From LMUY01 sp964242925 (GTDB taxonomy: Bacteria; Pseudomonadota; Alphaproteobacteria; Acetobacterales; Acetobacteraceae): a stretch of 64,000 bases of DNA. Shown here in pieces: positions 1 to 8,079 of the stretch (within the stretch, counting starts at the first letter, position 1; each line of letters starts with the position of its first letter). The notes beneath the pieces are model-generated. The model was not told the origin of the DNA and did not search any database. It was given only the letters and a program-made list of their open reading frames with translations. The translations under genes and the position numbers were made by a program. The stretch is from NCBI GenBank assembly GCA_964242925.1, contig CAXTBW010000006.1, positions 1 to 64,000 on the forward strand, in the 5' to 3' direction.

Positions 1-1192
1 GCAGGCCGCCGGGCTCCGGGTTCTTGGTCATCAGTTCCAGCTTCATGCCCTCCTCGGGCTGCAACCGGATGATCAGCTTGTTCGGCGACATGGCCGACTG
101 TTCGCGCTGGAACGCGTTGAACGGCGCGGCGCGGAATTGCACCACGATCTCGCTCACCTTTTGGGGCAGCCGCTTGCCGCTGCGCAGATAGAACGGCACG
201 TTGGCCCAGCGCCAGTTCTGGATCTCCGCCTTCAGCGCCACGAACGTCTCCGTCCGGCTGCTCCGCCCCGGGCCCAGATCCGCCAGGTAGCCCGGCACCG
301 CGCGGCCATCCACGGCGCCCTGGCTGTACTGCCCGCGCACCGTGACGGTCGCCACCTCGTGCGGCGCGATCGGCTTCAGCGAGCGCAGCACCTTCAGCTT
401 CTCGTCGCGCACCGCGTCGGCGTCCAGACTCGTCGGCGGCTCCATCGCCAGCAGGCACAACAGCTGCATCAGGTGGTTCTGCACCATGTCGCGCAGAGCG
501 CCGGAGTGGTCGTAGTAGTCGCCGCGCCCCTCCACCCCGACCGTCTCGCCGACGGTGATCTGCACGTGGTCGATCACGTCGGCGTTCCACAGCCGCTCGA
601 ACACCACGTTGGCGAAGCGCAGGGCCAGCAGGTTCTGCACCGTCTCCTTGCCCAAATAGTGGTCGATGCGGAAGGTCTGCACCTCCGCGAACACCCGGCC
701 CACCACGTCGTTGATCTCGCGGGCGGAGGCAAGGTCGTGGCCGATCGGCTTCTCCAGCACCACGCGGCTGTTGGGGGTCACCAGGCCGGCCGCCTGCAGG
801 TTCTCGCAGATTGGGCCGTACAGCTCGGGCGAGGTGGCGAGGTAGAACACGCGGATACGGTCCGGATGCTCGCCCAGCAGTTCGCTCAGCGCCTCCAGCC
901 CGCCTGGCTTGGCGGCGTCGCCGCGGGCGTAGTGCACCAGCGCGGTGAACCGGTCGAGCGTTGCCGGGTCCTGGTCCGCCTTGGCGACGTGCTTGCCGAT
1001 GGCGTCGGCCGCACGGGCGCGGAAACTCTCGTCGGTGAAGTCCGACCGGGCCGCGCCGACGATGCGCGCCTCGGGCGGAATTTGGCCGTCGCGCAGCCGA
1101 TAGTACAGCGCAGGCAGCAGCTTGCGCAGCGTGAGGTCGCCGGTGGCGCCGAAGACGATGCAGTCGAACGGGTCGACGTGCTTGATGGCCAT
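1..1192 (-). CDS. zwf: Glucose-6-phosphate 1-dehydrogenase, 3' end outside window
   Basis: Oxidises glucose 6-phosphate to 6-phosphogluconolactone with NAD(P)+, the entry step of the oxidative pentose phosphate and Entner-Doudoroff routes, in the cytoplasm. About 397 residues are visible. The N-terminus MAIKHVDPFDCIVFGATGDL carries the family GxTGDLxxRKL nucleotide-binding motif, and the active-site motif RIDHYLGKETVQN lies near residue 175. ATG at 1192 is chosen because the Rossmann motif follows directly and a GGAGAG lies just upstream. The gene reads off the left edge, so the last ~90 residues are missing. It is divergent from the dehydrogenase at 1247, 54 nt away. The family assignment is certain. 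Confidence 0.96.
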   Translation of the reverse strand, partial: MAIKHVDPFDCIVFGATGDLTLRKLLPALYYRLRDGQIPPEARIVGAARSDFTDESFRARAADAIGKHVAKADQDPATLDRFTALVHYARGDAAKPGGLEALSELLGEHPDRIRVFYLATSPELYGPICENLQAAGLVTPNSRVVLEKPIGHDLASAREINDVVGRVFAEVQTFRIDHYLGKETVQNLLALRFANVVFERLWNADVIDHVQITVGETVGVEGRGDYYDHSGALRDMVQNHLMQLLCLLAMEPPTSLDADAVRDEKLKVLRSLKPIAPHEVATVTVRGQYSQGAVDGRAVPGYLADLGPGRSSRTETFVALKAEIQNWRWANVPFYLRSGKRLPQKVSEIVVQFRAAPFNAFQREQSAMSPNKLIIRLQPEEGMKLELMTKNPEPGGL

Positions 1193-1246
1193 GCTGCTTG
1201 GCTCTCCATGCTATGCTGCGGGGGCGAATAACCTTGGACGGCCCCC

Positions 1247-2263
1247 ATGATCGAAGCAACCCTGATTGCCGGCGACGGCATCGGCCCCGAAGTGGTGGCG
1301 GCGACGGTGGCCGTGCTGGACGCGCTAGGCGCCCCGTTCGCCTGGGACCGCCAGCCCGGCGGCATGGCGGCGGTGGCCGAAGCCGGGGACCCGCTGCCCG
1401 CGGCCACGCTCGACAGCATCCGCCGCACCCGGCTGGCGCTGAAGGGCCCGCTGACCACCCCGGTCGGCGGCGGCTACCGCTCCGTCAATGTGCGGCTGCG
1501 CGAGGAATTCCATCTTTACGCCAACGTCCGCCCCGCCCGCACGCTGATCCCCGGCGGGCGTTACGACGACATCGACCTGGTCATCATCCGCGAGAACCTG
1601 GAGGGGTTCTACGTCGCGTTCGAGCACTTCATCCCCGTCGGCGACGACGACCACGGGGTTGCGATCTCCTCCGGAATCAACACCCGCGCCGGCTGTCAGC
1701 GGATCCTGCGCTACGCGTTCGAGTACGCCGTGCGCAACGGGCGCAAGAAGGTGACGGCGGTGCACAAGGCCAACGTGCTGAAGGCGCTGACCGGCCTGTT
1801 TCTGGACGAGGCGCGCACGATGGCCAAGGAGTACGAGGGCCGCGTGGCGATGGACGACCGCATCGTGGACGCGTGCGCGATGCAGCTGGTGCTGAACCCG
1901 TGGCAGTTCGACGTGATCGTCACGACCAACTTGTTCGGCGACATCCTGTCCGACGAGGCGGCCGGCCTGGTCGGCGGGCTGGGCATGGCGCCCGGCGCCA
2001 ACATCGGCACGACCGCGGCGATCTTCGAGGCGGTGCACGGCTCGGCGCCCGACATCGCCGGCAAGGGGGTGGCGAACCCCACCTCGCTGCTGCTGGCCGC
2101 CGGGCTGATGCTGGAGCATGTCGGCCTAGTGGACGAGAAGCGCCGCCTGGAGGCCGCCATCGGCGCCGTGCTGCGCGAGGACGCCGTGCGCACTGGGGAT
2201 TTGGGTGGCGCCGCCACCACCGCCGCATTCACCGAGGCCGTGATGCGCCGGGTGCGGGGCTGA
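1247..2263 (+). CDS. Isocitrate/isopropylmalate dehydrogenase family protein (probable NAD-dependent isocitrate dehydrogenase)
   Basis: A 338-residue beta-decarboxylating dehydrogenase. The N-terminal LIAGDGIGPEV, the mid-protein IIRENLEGFY, the KANVLK lysine motif (~residue 178) and the metal-binding TTNLFGDILSDE (~224-235) with HGSAPDIAGKG (~266) are all present. The length fits the short NAD-dependent isocitrate dehydrogenases as well as LeuB. The NLEGFY and early GPLTTPVGGG segments favour the isocitrate enzyme (citric acid cycle, 2-oxoglutarate and CO2 as products), and there are no leucine-biosynthesis neighbours. The alternative is a tartrate or isopropylmalate dehydrogenase. It is followed after 2 nt by the FkbM gene, so co-transcription is likely. 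Confidence 0.88.
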   Translation: MIEATLIAGDGIGPEVVAATVAVLDALGAPFAWDRQPGGMAAVAEAGDPLPAATLDSIRRTRLALKGPLTTPVGGGYRSVNVRLREEFHLYANVRPARTLIPGGRYDDIDLVIIRENLEGFYVAFEHFIPVGDDDHGVAISSGINTRAGCQRILRYAFEYAVRNGRKKVTAVHKANVLKALTGLFLDEARTMAKEYEGRVAMDDRIVDACAMQLVLNPWQFDVIVTTNLFGDILSDEAAGLVGGLGMAPGANIGTTAAIFEAVHGSAPDIAGKGVANPTSLLLAAGLMLEHVGLVDEKRRLEAAIGAVLREDAVRTGDLGGAATTAAFTEAVMRRVRG

Positions 2264-2265
2264 GG

Positions 2266-3078
2266 ATGGACGCCGCCGCGTTGCGCCGCGAGCAGGCCGA
2301 AAGCTACGAACGCGAGGATTTTGCCGCCTGCTTCGCCGCAGGGGAGCGCCTGGCGCTAGCCGACCCGGCCTATGGCCGCTCCTACGCGCACTACCTTCAC
2401 GCCGTGCTGCACGCGCTGGCGCGGATGGCGCCGGACCTGCGTTTCCTCCAGGTCGGCGGCATGGACGGCAAGCGGTTCGACCCGGTGTATGCGTTCGTCA
2501 AGCGCTACCGCTGGTCCGGCGTGATCCTGGAGCCGCTGCCCGACCTGTTCGCCGCGTTGCGCGCCAACTACGCCGACGCGCCGCAAGTGCGCTTGGTGAA
2601 CGCCGCCCTGATGGAGAGCGACGGCACGCGCGAGATGCTGCGGGTGGACCGCGAGGCGGCAAAGGCGGGCGCGGTCCCCGACTGGGCCGAGGGCTTGGGC
2701 TCGTTTCACCCCGAGCGCAACGCGCTGGGCGGCGTGGGGGTGGACGCGGACCTGCACGCGGCGCTGCTGCGCCATTCGGTGCGGCAGTCGGTTACATGCG
2801 TGACCCTCCGCTCGGTGGCGGAGCAGTGCGGCCTGACGCGGATCGACCTGGTCCAGGTGGACGCGGAAGGCTGCGAACTGGACGTTCTGCGGCAGGTGGT
2901 GGAGGCGGGGTATGCGCCGCGAGTGATCCAATTGGAGCACTGGGCGTTGTCGCCGAAGGAGCGCGGGGCGTTGTTGGGGATGCTTGGCGAGCACGGCTAC
3001 TTCCTGCGGATGGGCGAGTCGGACGTGTTGGCCGTGGATGCCGGGATGCGCGCGGGTGTCGCGGGCCACGGCTTCTAA
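2266..3078 (+). CDS. FkbM family methyltransferase
   Basis: A 270-residue SAM-dependent methyltransferase of the FkbM type. Residues 58-66 give the glycine-rich FLQVGGMDG; VILEPLPDLFAALRANY (~83-100) is the acidic post-motif-I strand; IDLVQVDAEGCELDVLRQ (~195-212) is the hallmark FkbM motif. ATG at 2266, 2 nt after the preceding stop, is preferred over the much longer in-frame opening because homology begins there. Family members methylate sugar hydroxyls or natural products; the substrate cannot be read from sequence. The Rossmann motif is VGGMDG rather than the usual VGAxxG, a mild variation. Confidence 0.85.
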   Translation: MDAAALRREQAESYEREDFAACFAAGERLALADPAYGRSYAHYLHAVLHALARMAPDLRFLQVGGMDGKRFDPVYAFVKRYRWSGVILEPLPDLFAALRANYADAPQVRLVNAALMESDGTREMLRVDREAAKAGAVPDWAEGLGSFHPERNALGGVGVDADLHAALLRHSVRQSVTCVTLRSVAEQCGLTRIDLVQVDAEGCELDVLRQVVEAGYAPRVIQLEHWALSPKERGALLGMLGEHGYFLRMGESDVLAVDAGMRAGVAGHGF

Positions 3079-3082
3079 TACT

Positions 3083-3240
3083 GGCCGCCGAAAATGCCGA
3101 CTCTCTCGTAGCGCCAACACCGTCATTGCGAGGAGCGCTCGCGACGAAGCAATCCGGCCGCAGCACCGCGCTCGCCGCCCTGGATCGCCACGCCGCCAAG
3201 CAGCGGCTCGCGATGACGGATCGTTGTTTCCGGCCGCTGG
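3083..3240. repeat. Dispersed intergenic palindromic repeat, copy 1
   Basis: The segment between the FkbM stop and the hydrolase stop contains CGTCATTGCGAGGAGCG (from 3121) paired with GGCTCGCGATGACG (to 3218). It also holds inner complementary words (GCAATCCGG and CTGGATCGC). A second copy at 48995-49153 aligns across the whole length, including the flanks GCCGAAAA-GC-GACT-TCTCG and GTTGTTT. It contains no gene. It resembles the TCATTGCGAG/CTCGCAATGA intergenic repeats common in alphaproteobacteria. Confidence 0.75.
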
Positions 3241-3264
3241 TAAGGCATAACGGTGAAGAAGCGT

Positions 3265-4188
3265 CTATCGATCCAAAAACTCCCGCAGGATCCCGACCGT
3301 CGCAGGCGCCTCCTCCTGCGGCAGGTGCCCTAGCCCCGGCAGGGCCGCAAGCGTCGCGTGCGGCACGTCCCGCATGTAGTCGGCGGAGTTCCTAAACGGG
3401 ATCATGCGATCCTGCTCGCCCCACATCAGCAGCGTGGGAGCCTCGATCCGGTGCAGCAGCGGCGCCGGGTCCACCAGCACCTGCTGGCCCATCCGCTGCA
3501 CGATCGCGCCCCGCACGCCCGGCGCCAGCATCATGTCCCGATACCGCGCGAACAGCGCGTCGGTCACCACGGCGGGATCGACGTAGGCCGGCGTCAGCGA
3601 CGCCCGCAGCATGAACGACGGCAGCACATAGGGCAGCGCCCGCATCAGCAGCGGCGTCTTGGGCGCCTCGCCATACGCCCGGCCCGGGCTCGCGAACCCG
3701 TCCGGCGACACCAGCACCAGCTTGTCCGTCCGCTGCGGACGCAGCGCCGCGAAGGTCCAGGCGATCCGCCCGCCCATCGAGTTCCCGACGATGCTCGCCC
3801 GCGCCACGCCGAGCCGGTCCATCAGCGCCAGCAGAACCGTGATGCCCCGAGCATCGGTATAGTCGCCGGACGGGTCCGCCCCCGTCAACCCGAACCCCGG
3901 CAGGTCGTAGCGGATGACCCGGTGGTCCCGCTCCAGGTCGCGCGCCCAACCGTCCCAGGTCTGCAGGCTGGCGCCGAAGCCGTGCAGGAAGATCACGGCG
4001 GGCGCCGTCCGCGGCCCGGTGTCGCGCACATGCAGCCGGATGCCGGCGACGTCCACGAACTCCGATGGCGGCTGCGCATACTCCGCCTCGAGCGCGGCAC
4101 GGGGCTTGTCCGGCGTGTAGAGCCACGCAAGCCCGCCTGCGACGACGAGCGCGAGAAGGAGAAGCCCGTATGCCAACATCCTGCGCAT
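3265..4188 (-). CDS. Alpha/beta hydrolase, membrane-anchored or exported
   Basis: A 307-residue alpha/beta-fold hydrolase. Residues 1-26 form a hydrophobic signal anchor (MLAYGLLLLALVVAGGLAWL). HGFGASLQTW (~69-78) supplies the oxyanion hole, GNSMGG (~137-142) is the nucleophile elbow with the catalytic serine, WGEQDRMIP (~256) carries the acid and GLGHLPQEE (~286) the histidine. Related enzymes include esterases and C-C bond hydrolases; the substrate is unknown. It is convergent with the FkbM gene across the repeat, and divergent from the carotenoid oxygenase 140 nt away. Confidence 0.87.
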   Translation of the reverse strand: MRRMLAYGLLLLALVVAGGLAWLYTPDKPRAALEAEYAQPPSEFVDVAGIRLHVRDTGPRTAPAVIFLHGFGASLQTWDGWARDLERDHRVIRYDLPGFGLTGADPSGDYTDARGITVLLALMDRLGVARASIVGNSMGGRIAWTFAALRPQRTDKLVLVSPDGFASPGRAYGEAPKTPLLMRALPYVLPSFMLRASLTPAYVDPAVVTDALFARYRDMMLAPGVRGAIVQRMGQQVLVDPAPLLHRIEAPTLLMWGEQDRMIPFRNSADYMRDVPHATLAALPGLGHLPQEEAPATVGILREFLDR

Positions 4189-4327
4189 CGACCGCCGTTT
4201 CGCCCCTCGTCCGCACCGGCGGCGCCGCGCGCTGCCTACCGGCCATGGCCGCAGGCCGCAAGACCGGTTGTCATGCGGCGATGCCCCGACACATGGTGGC
4301 GCTCAGCGTCGTCGGAGACCGCGATTC

Positions 4328-5755
4328 ATGCCGCACTCTATCCAATCGGCCGTCCGCGCCGCCGCAGAGGGCGCCGTGGAGCTGGTCGCGGCCTGGAACC
4401 GAAAGCGGCTGCCGCAGACTGACGCGCCCTTCGTGGTCGGCGTCCACCGGCCAATGCGATCGGAACTGACGCTCGAGCACCTCGCGGTCACCGGGTCGAT
4501 CCCGGCAGGGTTGCACGGACGCTACCTGAAGATGGGCGCCAACCCGGTCGATCCCGCCGCGGCCGGGCATCACTGGTTCCTTGGCGACGGCATGGTGCAC
4601 GGCATCGCCCTCCAGGACGGCCGGGCGCTGTGGTACCGCAACCGCTGGATACGCTCGAACCTCGCGGCGGCTGTCCTCGGACGGCCCGCGGCGCCCGGCC
4701 CGCGCAGGGGCCGCAACGACACCGTCAACACCAACGTCGTGAGCTTTGGCGGCCGCGCCTTCGCCCTGGTGGAGGCGGGCAGCTTCCCGGTCGAGCTCTC
4801 CGACACGCTGGACGACCAACGCTACAACCCGTTCGACGGCACGCTCGGCGGCTCCTTCACCGGGCACCCGCACCGCGACCCGCTCACCGGCGAGCACCAT
4901 GCGATCGCCTATGACGGCGGCGTGTGGGATGCCGTCCGCCACGTCGTCGTCTCGGCGGCGGGGAACGTGGTCCGCGACGTGCCGATCACCGTGCAGCATG
5001 GCCCGTGCATCCACGATTGCGCCATCACCGCGCGGTTCGTCGTCGTGCTCGATCTGCCCGTCACCTTCTCGATGCGCGCCGTGCTCGGCGGCCATCTGTT
5101 CCCGTACCGCTGGAACCCGGCGCACCGTCCGCGCGTCGGCCTGCTGCCGCGGGATGGCGCGGCCGATATCATCTGGTGCGACGTCGAGCCGTGCTTCGTG
5201 TTCCACGTCGCGAACGCCTTCGACGGCGCCGATGGCGAGGTGATCCTGGACGTCATCGCCTACGACACGATGTTCGCCTCGGGAGGCAGCGGCCTGGATG
5301 CGCTGGGCCGGTTCGAGCGCTGGACGGTGAGCCCGCAGGCGCGCCGCGTCGACCGGCGCGTGATCGACGCGACGCCGCAGGAGTTCCCCCGCATCGACGA
5401 GCGCCGTTTCGGCCAGGCCTACCGCTACGCCTACGCCGTCTGCGTCCCGCCGGACGGCAACCCGCAACTCACCGGGGCCACCCGGCTGTACAAGCATGAC
5501 CTCGAGACCGGGTCCCGCCTGGTGCACGAGTTCGGCGACGATCACCTGCCCGGCGAGTTCGTGTTCGTCCCGGCCGCGGCTGGCGCAGAGGAGGACGAAG
5601 GCTGGCTGCTCGGACTGGTGATCAATGTGGCGGACGAAACGACCGACCTCGTGATCCTCGATGCGCGCGCCTTCGAAGCGGCCCCGGTCGCCACTGTCCG
5701 GCTACCGCACAGGATACCGCCGGGCTTCCATGGCAACTGGTTCCCGGATCCGTAG
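4328..5755 (+). CDS. Carotenoid cleavage oxygenase family protein
   Basis: A 475-residue non-heme Fe(II) dioxygenase of the carotenoid/lignostilbene oxygenase family, which cleaves a C=C double bond with O2. The four-histidine iron site can be read in order: TGHPHRDP (~178), CIHDCAIT (~230), FHVANAF (~296) and GFHGNW near the C-terminus (~470). NxLxMGANPV-like motifs near residue 60 are also typical. ATG 4328 was chosen over an upstream in-frame ATG at 4268 because the extra 20 residues are arginine-rich and non-conserved. The substrate (apocarotenoid, stilbene, isoeugenol type) cannot be determined. It is convergent with the MFS gene downstream (8 nt apart). Confidence 0.9.
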   Translation: MPHSIQSAVRAAAEGAVELVAAWNRKRLPQTDAPFVVGVHRPMRSELTLEHLAVTGSIPAGLHGRYLKMGANPVDPAAAGHHWFLGDGMVHGIALQDGRALWYRNRWIRSNLAAAVLGRPAAPGPRRGRNDTVNTNVVSFGGRAFALVEAGSFPVELSDTLDDQRYNPFDGTLGGSFTGHPHRDPLTGEHHAIAYDGGVWDAVRHVVVSAAGNVVRDVPITVQHGPCIHDCAITARFVVVLDLPVTFSMRAVLGGHLFPYRWNPAHRPRVGLLPRDGAADIIWCDVEPCFVFHVANAFDGADGEVILDVIAYDTMFASGGSGLDALGRFERWTVSPQARRVDRRVIDATPQEFPRIDERRFGQAYRYAYAVCVPPDGNPQLTGATRLYKHDLETGSRLVHEFGDDHLPGEFVFVPAAAGAEEDEGWLLGLVINVADETTDLVILDARAFEAAPVATVRLPHRIPPGFHGNWFPDP

Positions 5756-5763
5756 GCGACCTG

Positions 5764-7038
5764 CTAAACGCGGGCGGCATAGGCTCTGGATGGCACGAGC
5801 GCCGGCGCCTTGACGAACACCGCCACGCAAAGCGCCCCGAGAACCGCGATCGCGCCCGTCAAGACGAACGCGCCAGTGAAGCCGCCGGACCATTGCACGA
5901 TGTAGCCGGTCACCGTAGGGGCCACGATGCCGGCGCAATTCGCGATCATGTGGACGAAGCCGCTGACCCCGCCGACGCGACCCGGTTCCACCGTATCGAG
6001 GATTATCGCCCAATAAGTGCTTGCGGTCAGGTACATGAAGAACACCGCCGTCGCCATCAGGGCCACGACGCCCGCCACCGTGGTGACAAGCCCGGCGAGC
6101 GCCACGCAGATCGCTGCGACGATCAGGCTGCTGACCAGGACCAACTTGCGGGAGAACAGGGCGCGACCCGTTCGGCGATAAACGTAGTCGCAAACGAAGC
6201 CACCGGATGCCAGCCCCAGAAATCCGACGAGCCAGGGAATGACGCTCACCACTCCCATCCGCTGGACGGTCAGATGCTGGGCCATGGTCAGGTAGCTCGG
6301 AAACCATGACAGGAAGAAATATAGTATGTAGGCATATCCGAAGAAGGCGAAAGCTGTCGCCAGGATAGCCGGCCGGCGAAGCAGCTCACCGAGGGTCTTC
6401 GTCGCCGCCGGCGAGACTGCGCCCGGCGGCTCGATCAGCTCTACTCGCTCCGCCTCCGTCAGTCTGCCGTGCTGCGCTGGCCGGTCGGTCGCCATGAGGA
6501 CCCACGCCACGGTCCAAACCAGCCCGAGCGCGGCGACCGCCACGAACGCCACGCGCCAGCTGTAGCTTACGGCGATGAAGCCGACGAGCGGCCCGGCCAG
6601 AGCGGCGCCGAGCGGCTGACCTGCGTTCGCCAGCCCGACCGCGCTCGCCTGCTCGCGCCGGGGAAACCAGTTGCTGACGAACTTATTGGCTGTGGAACTG
6701 AACGGCCCCTCTCCCATGCCGAAGATCACGCGGACGACGAGCAGGGAACCGAGACTGAACACCGCCGCGGTCAGGCCGCAGAATACCGACCAGACCGTCA
6801 TGGCCAGCGTGAAGACGTTCTTCGCGCCGATCTTGTCGGAGGCCCAGCCGCCCACGAAGCAGAACGCGGCGTAACCGATGAAGAAGCTGCTGAACACGAT
6901 CCCGAGCTGGGCCGGGTCGAGGTTCAGGTCTTTCGAAAGCAGGGGCGCGGCGATCGAGAGCGCGGCGCGATCCAGGTAGCTGATGCCCCCGCCCACGAAT
7001 AGCAGACCGACCATGAGCCAACGCAGGCGGTGAAACAT
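5764..7038 (-). CDS. MFS transporter, anion:cation symporter (hexuronate/phthalate) type
   Basis: A 424-residue major facilitator with about 12 membrane segments. The N-terminus (VGGGISYLDRAALSIAAP) matches the ACS family signature NYLDRxxLSxAxP, followed by GWASDKIGAKNV between TM2 and TM3 and GMGEGPFSSTANKFVSNWFP after TM4. ACS transporters bring in organic anions such as sugar acids and aromatic acids. It lies 88 nt downstream of the PhyH-type dioxygenase on the same strand, so the pair is probably an uptake-plus-oxidation operon. The substrate is inferred only as an organic anion. Confidence 0.9.
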   Translation of the reverse strand: MFHRLRWLMVGLLFVGGGISYLDRAALSIAAPLLSKDLNLDPAQLGIVFSSFFIGYAAFCFVGGWASDKIGAKNVFTLAMTVWSVFCGLTAAVFSLGSLLVVRVIFGMGEGPFSSTANKFVSNWFPRREQASAVGLANAGQPLGAALAGPLVGFIAVSYSWRVAFVAVAALGLVWTVAWVLMATDRPAQHGRLTEAERVELIEPPGAVSPAATKTLGELLRRPAILATAFAFFGYAYILYFFLSWFPSYLTMAQHLTVQRMGVVSVIPWLVGFLGLASGGFVCDYVYRRTGRALFSRKLVLVSSLIVAAICVALAGLVTTVAGVVALMATAVFFMYLTASTYWAIILDTVEPGRVGGVSGFVHMIANCAGIVAPTVTGYIVQWSGGFTGAFVLTGAIAVLGALCVAVFVKAPALVPSRAYAARV

Positions 7039-7126
7039 GCTGCTCTCTCCCGGCGCCGGCCTTGTGTCCGACCAGTCGCTGTCTCAGGCGTTTGCGTTCC
7101 CGTTATCGCCGGGGCGGCACGTCAGC

Positions 7127-7954
7127 TCAGGCCGCCGCCGTCCGGCCGGTGCCGCCCATCAGGATCTCCTGGTGCGCTCCCGTTATCTTGGCGTGGAAGG
7201 CGCGGGCCGATGGTGAGAAATCCCGATCGGGCCGCTGTTCGGGATGGAAATTGTGGAACTCGTCGACGCCGCGCACGAGCGTGGCGCTGTCATGCGATCC
7301 GACGACCTGGCGGACATATGTGGGCAAATAACGAATGGCGAAGCCGATGCGGCGGTGGTCCGAGGGATTGGGATCCGAACCATGTATCAGGCGGACGTGA
7401 TGCAGCGACATCTCACCGGCCTGCAGCACGAGCGTGTGGGCCTTCGAGGCATCGACGTCGACCTCGATCTCCTGTCCGCGGCTGAGCAGATTGCCCTCGG
7501 CGAACGTGTCGCGATGCGGCGCCTGCTCCATGGTGTGCGTGTCGGGCATGACGCGCATCGCGCCATTCGCCACCGTGCTGTCGGATAGCGCGACCCAGGC
7601 GGTGACGATATCGGCCGGGTCCAGCCCCCAATAGGTCGAGTCCTGATGCCACGACACGAAGCCCGGATTGCGCGCGTCCTTGATGAAGAAGCTGCTGCCC
7701 CACACGAGGAGGTTGGGGCCGAGGATGTCTTCCACCGCGTCCAGTATGGCCGGGTGGCGGACCATGTCGTCCAGCCAAGTGAACAGGAGGTGGCTCTTGT
7801 GCCGCAACTGGCCGCTCAGCTTGCCGTGCTCGGCCTCGTGTTGCTCCAGGGCCTTGCGGGCGTGCGCCGCTTCCTCGGCCGACAGCGCCCGCACCGGCGC
7901 AAAGTAGCCATGATCATGGTAGAACTGCACGTCTTCCGCAGACAACTTCTTCAT
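7127..7954 (-). CDS. Phytanoyl-CoA dioxygenase (PhyH) family protein
   Basis: A 275-residue Fe(II)/2-oxoglutarate-dependent hydroxylase. The HxD iron motif is WHQDSTYWGL (~118-127) and the distal His is in LIHGSDPNPSDHRRIGFAIRY (His ~207), where the following Arg would bind 2-oxoglutarate. The segment GAMRVMPDTH is the usual core strand. ATG 7954 precedes a typical N-terminal helix that ends in a GYFAPVRAL strand. Bacterial members hydroxylate diverse small molecules or start phosphonate breakdown; here the MFS gene downstream suggests a catabolic substrate. Its upstream region (7955-8079) carries a TTGACA word on the minus strand at 8042-8037. Confidence 0.88.
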   Translation of the reverse strand: MKKLSAEDVQFYHDHGYFAPVRALSAEEAAHARKALEQHEAEHGKLSGQLRHKSHLLFTWLDDMVRHPAILDAVEDILGPNLLVWGSSFFIKDARNPGFVSWHQDSTYWGLDPADIVTAWVALSDSTVANGAMRVMPDTHTMEQAPHRDTFAEGNLLSRGQEIEVDVDASKAHTLVLQAGEMSLHHVRLIHGSDPNPSDHRRIGFAIRYLPTYVRQVVGSHDSATLVRGVDEFHNFHPEQRPDRDFSPSARAFHAKITGAHQEILMGGTGRTAAA

Positions 7955-8079
7955 GGCGTCCTCCGGTGGAGCTCGCTTACGGGCGACCGTGCGGCTTCCT
8001 ATTCACGAATATCAATGGAAAGCCGCCCTGAGTTGTTGTCAAGGCGAATCCGATTGAGCCGCGCCGTGGAAACCGACCC

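Noticed and set aside
8014..8042. TTGACA word upstream of the PhyH gene as a sigma-70 promoter
   Set aside because: At 17-bp spacing the -10 hexamer is TCCATT, a poor match, so only the -35-like word was mentioned.
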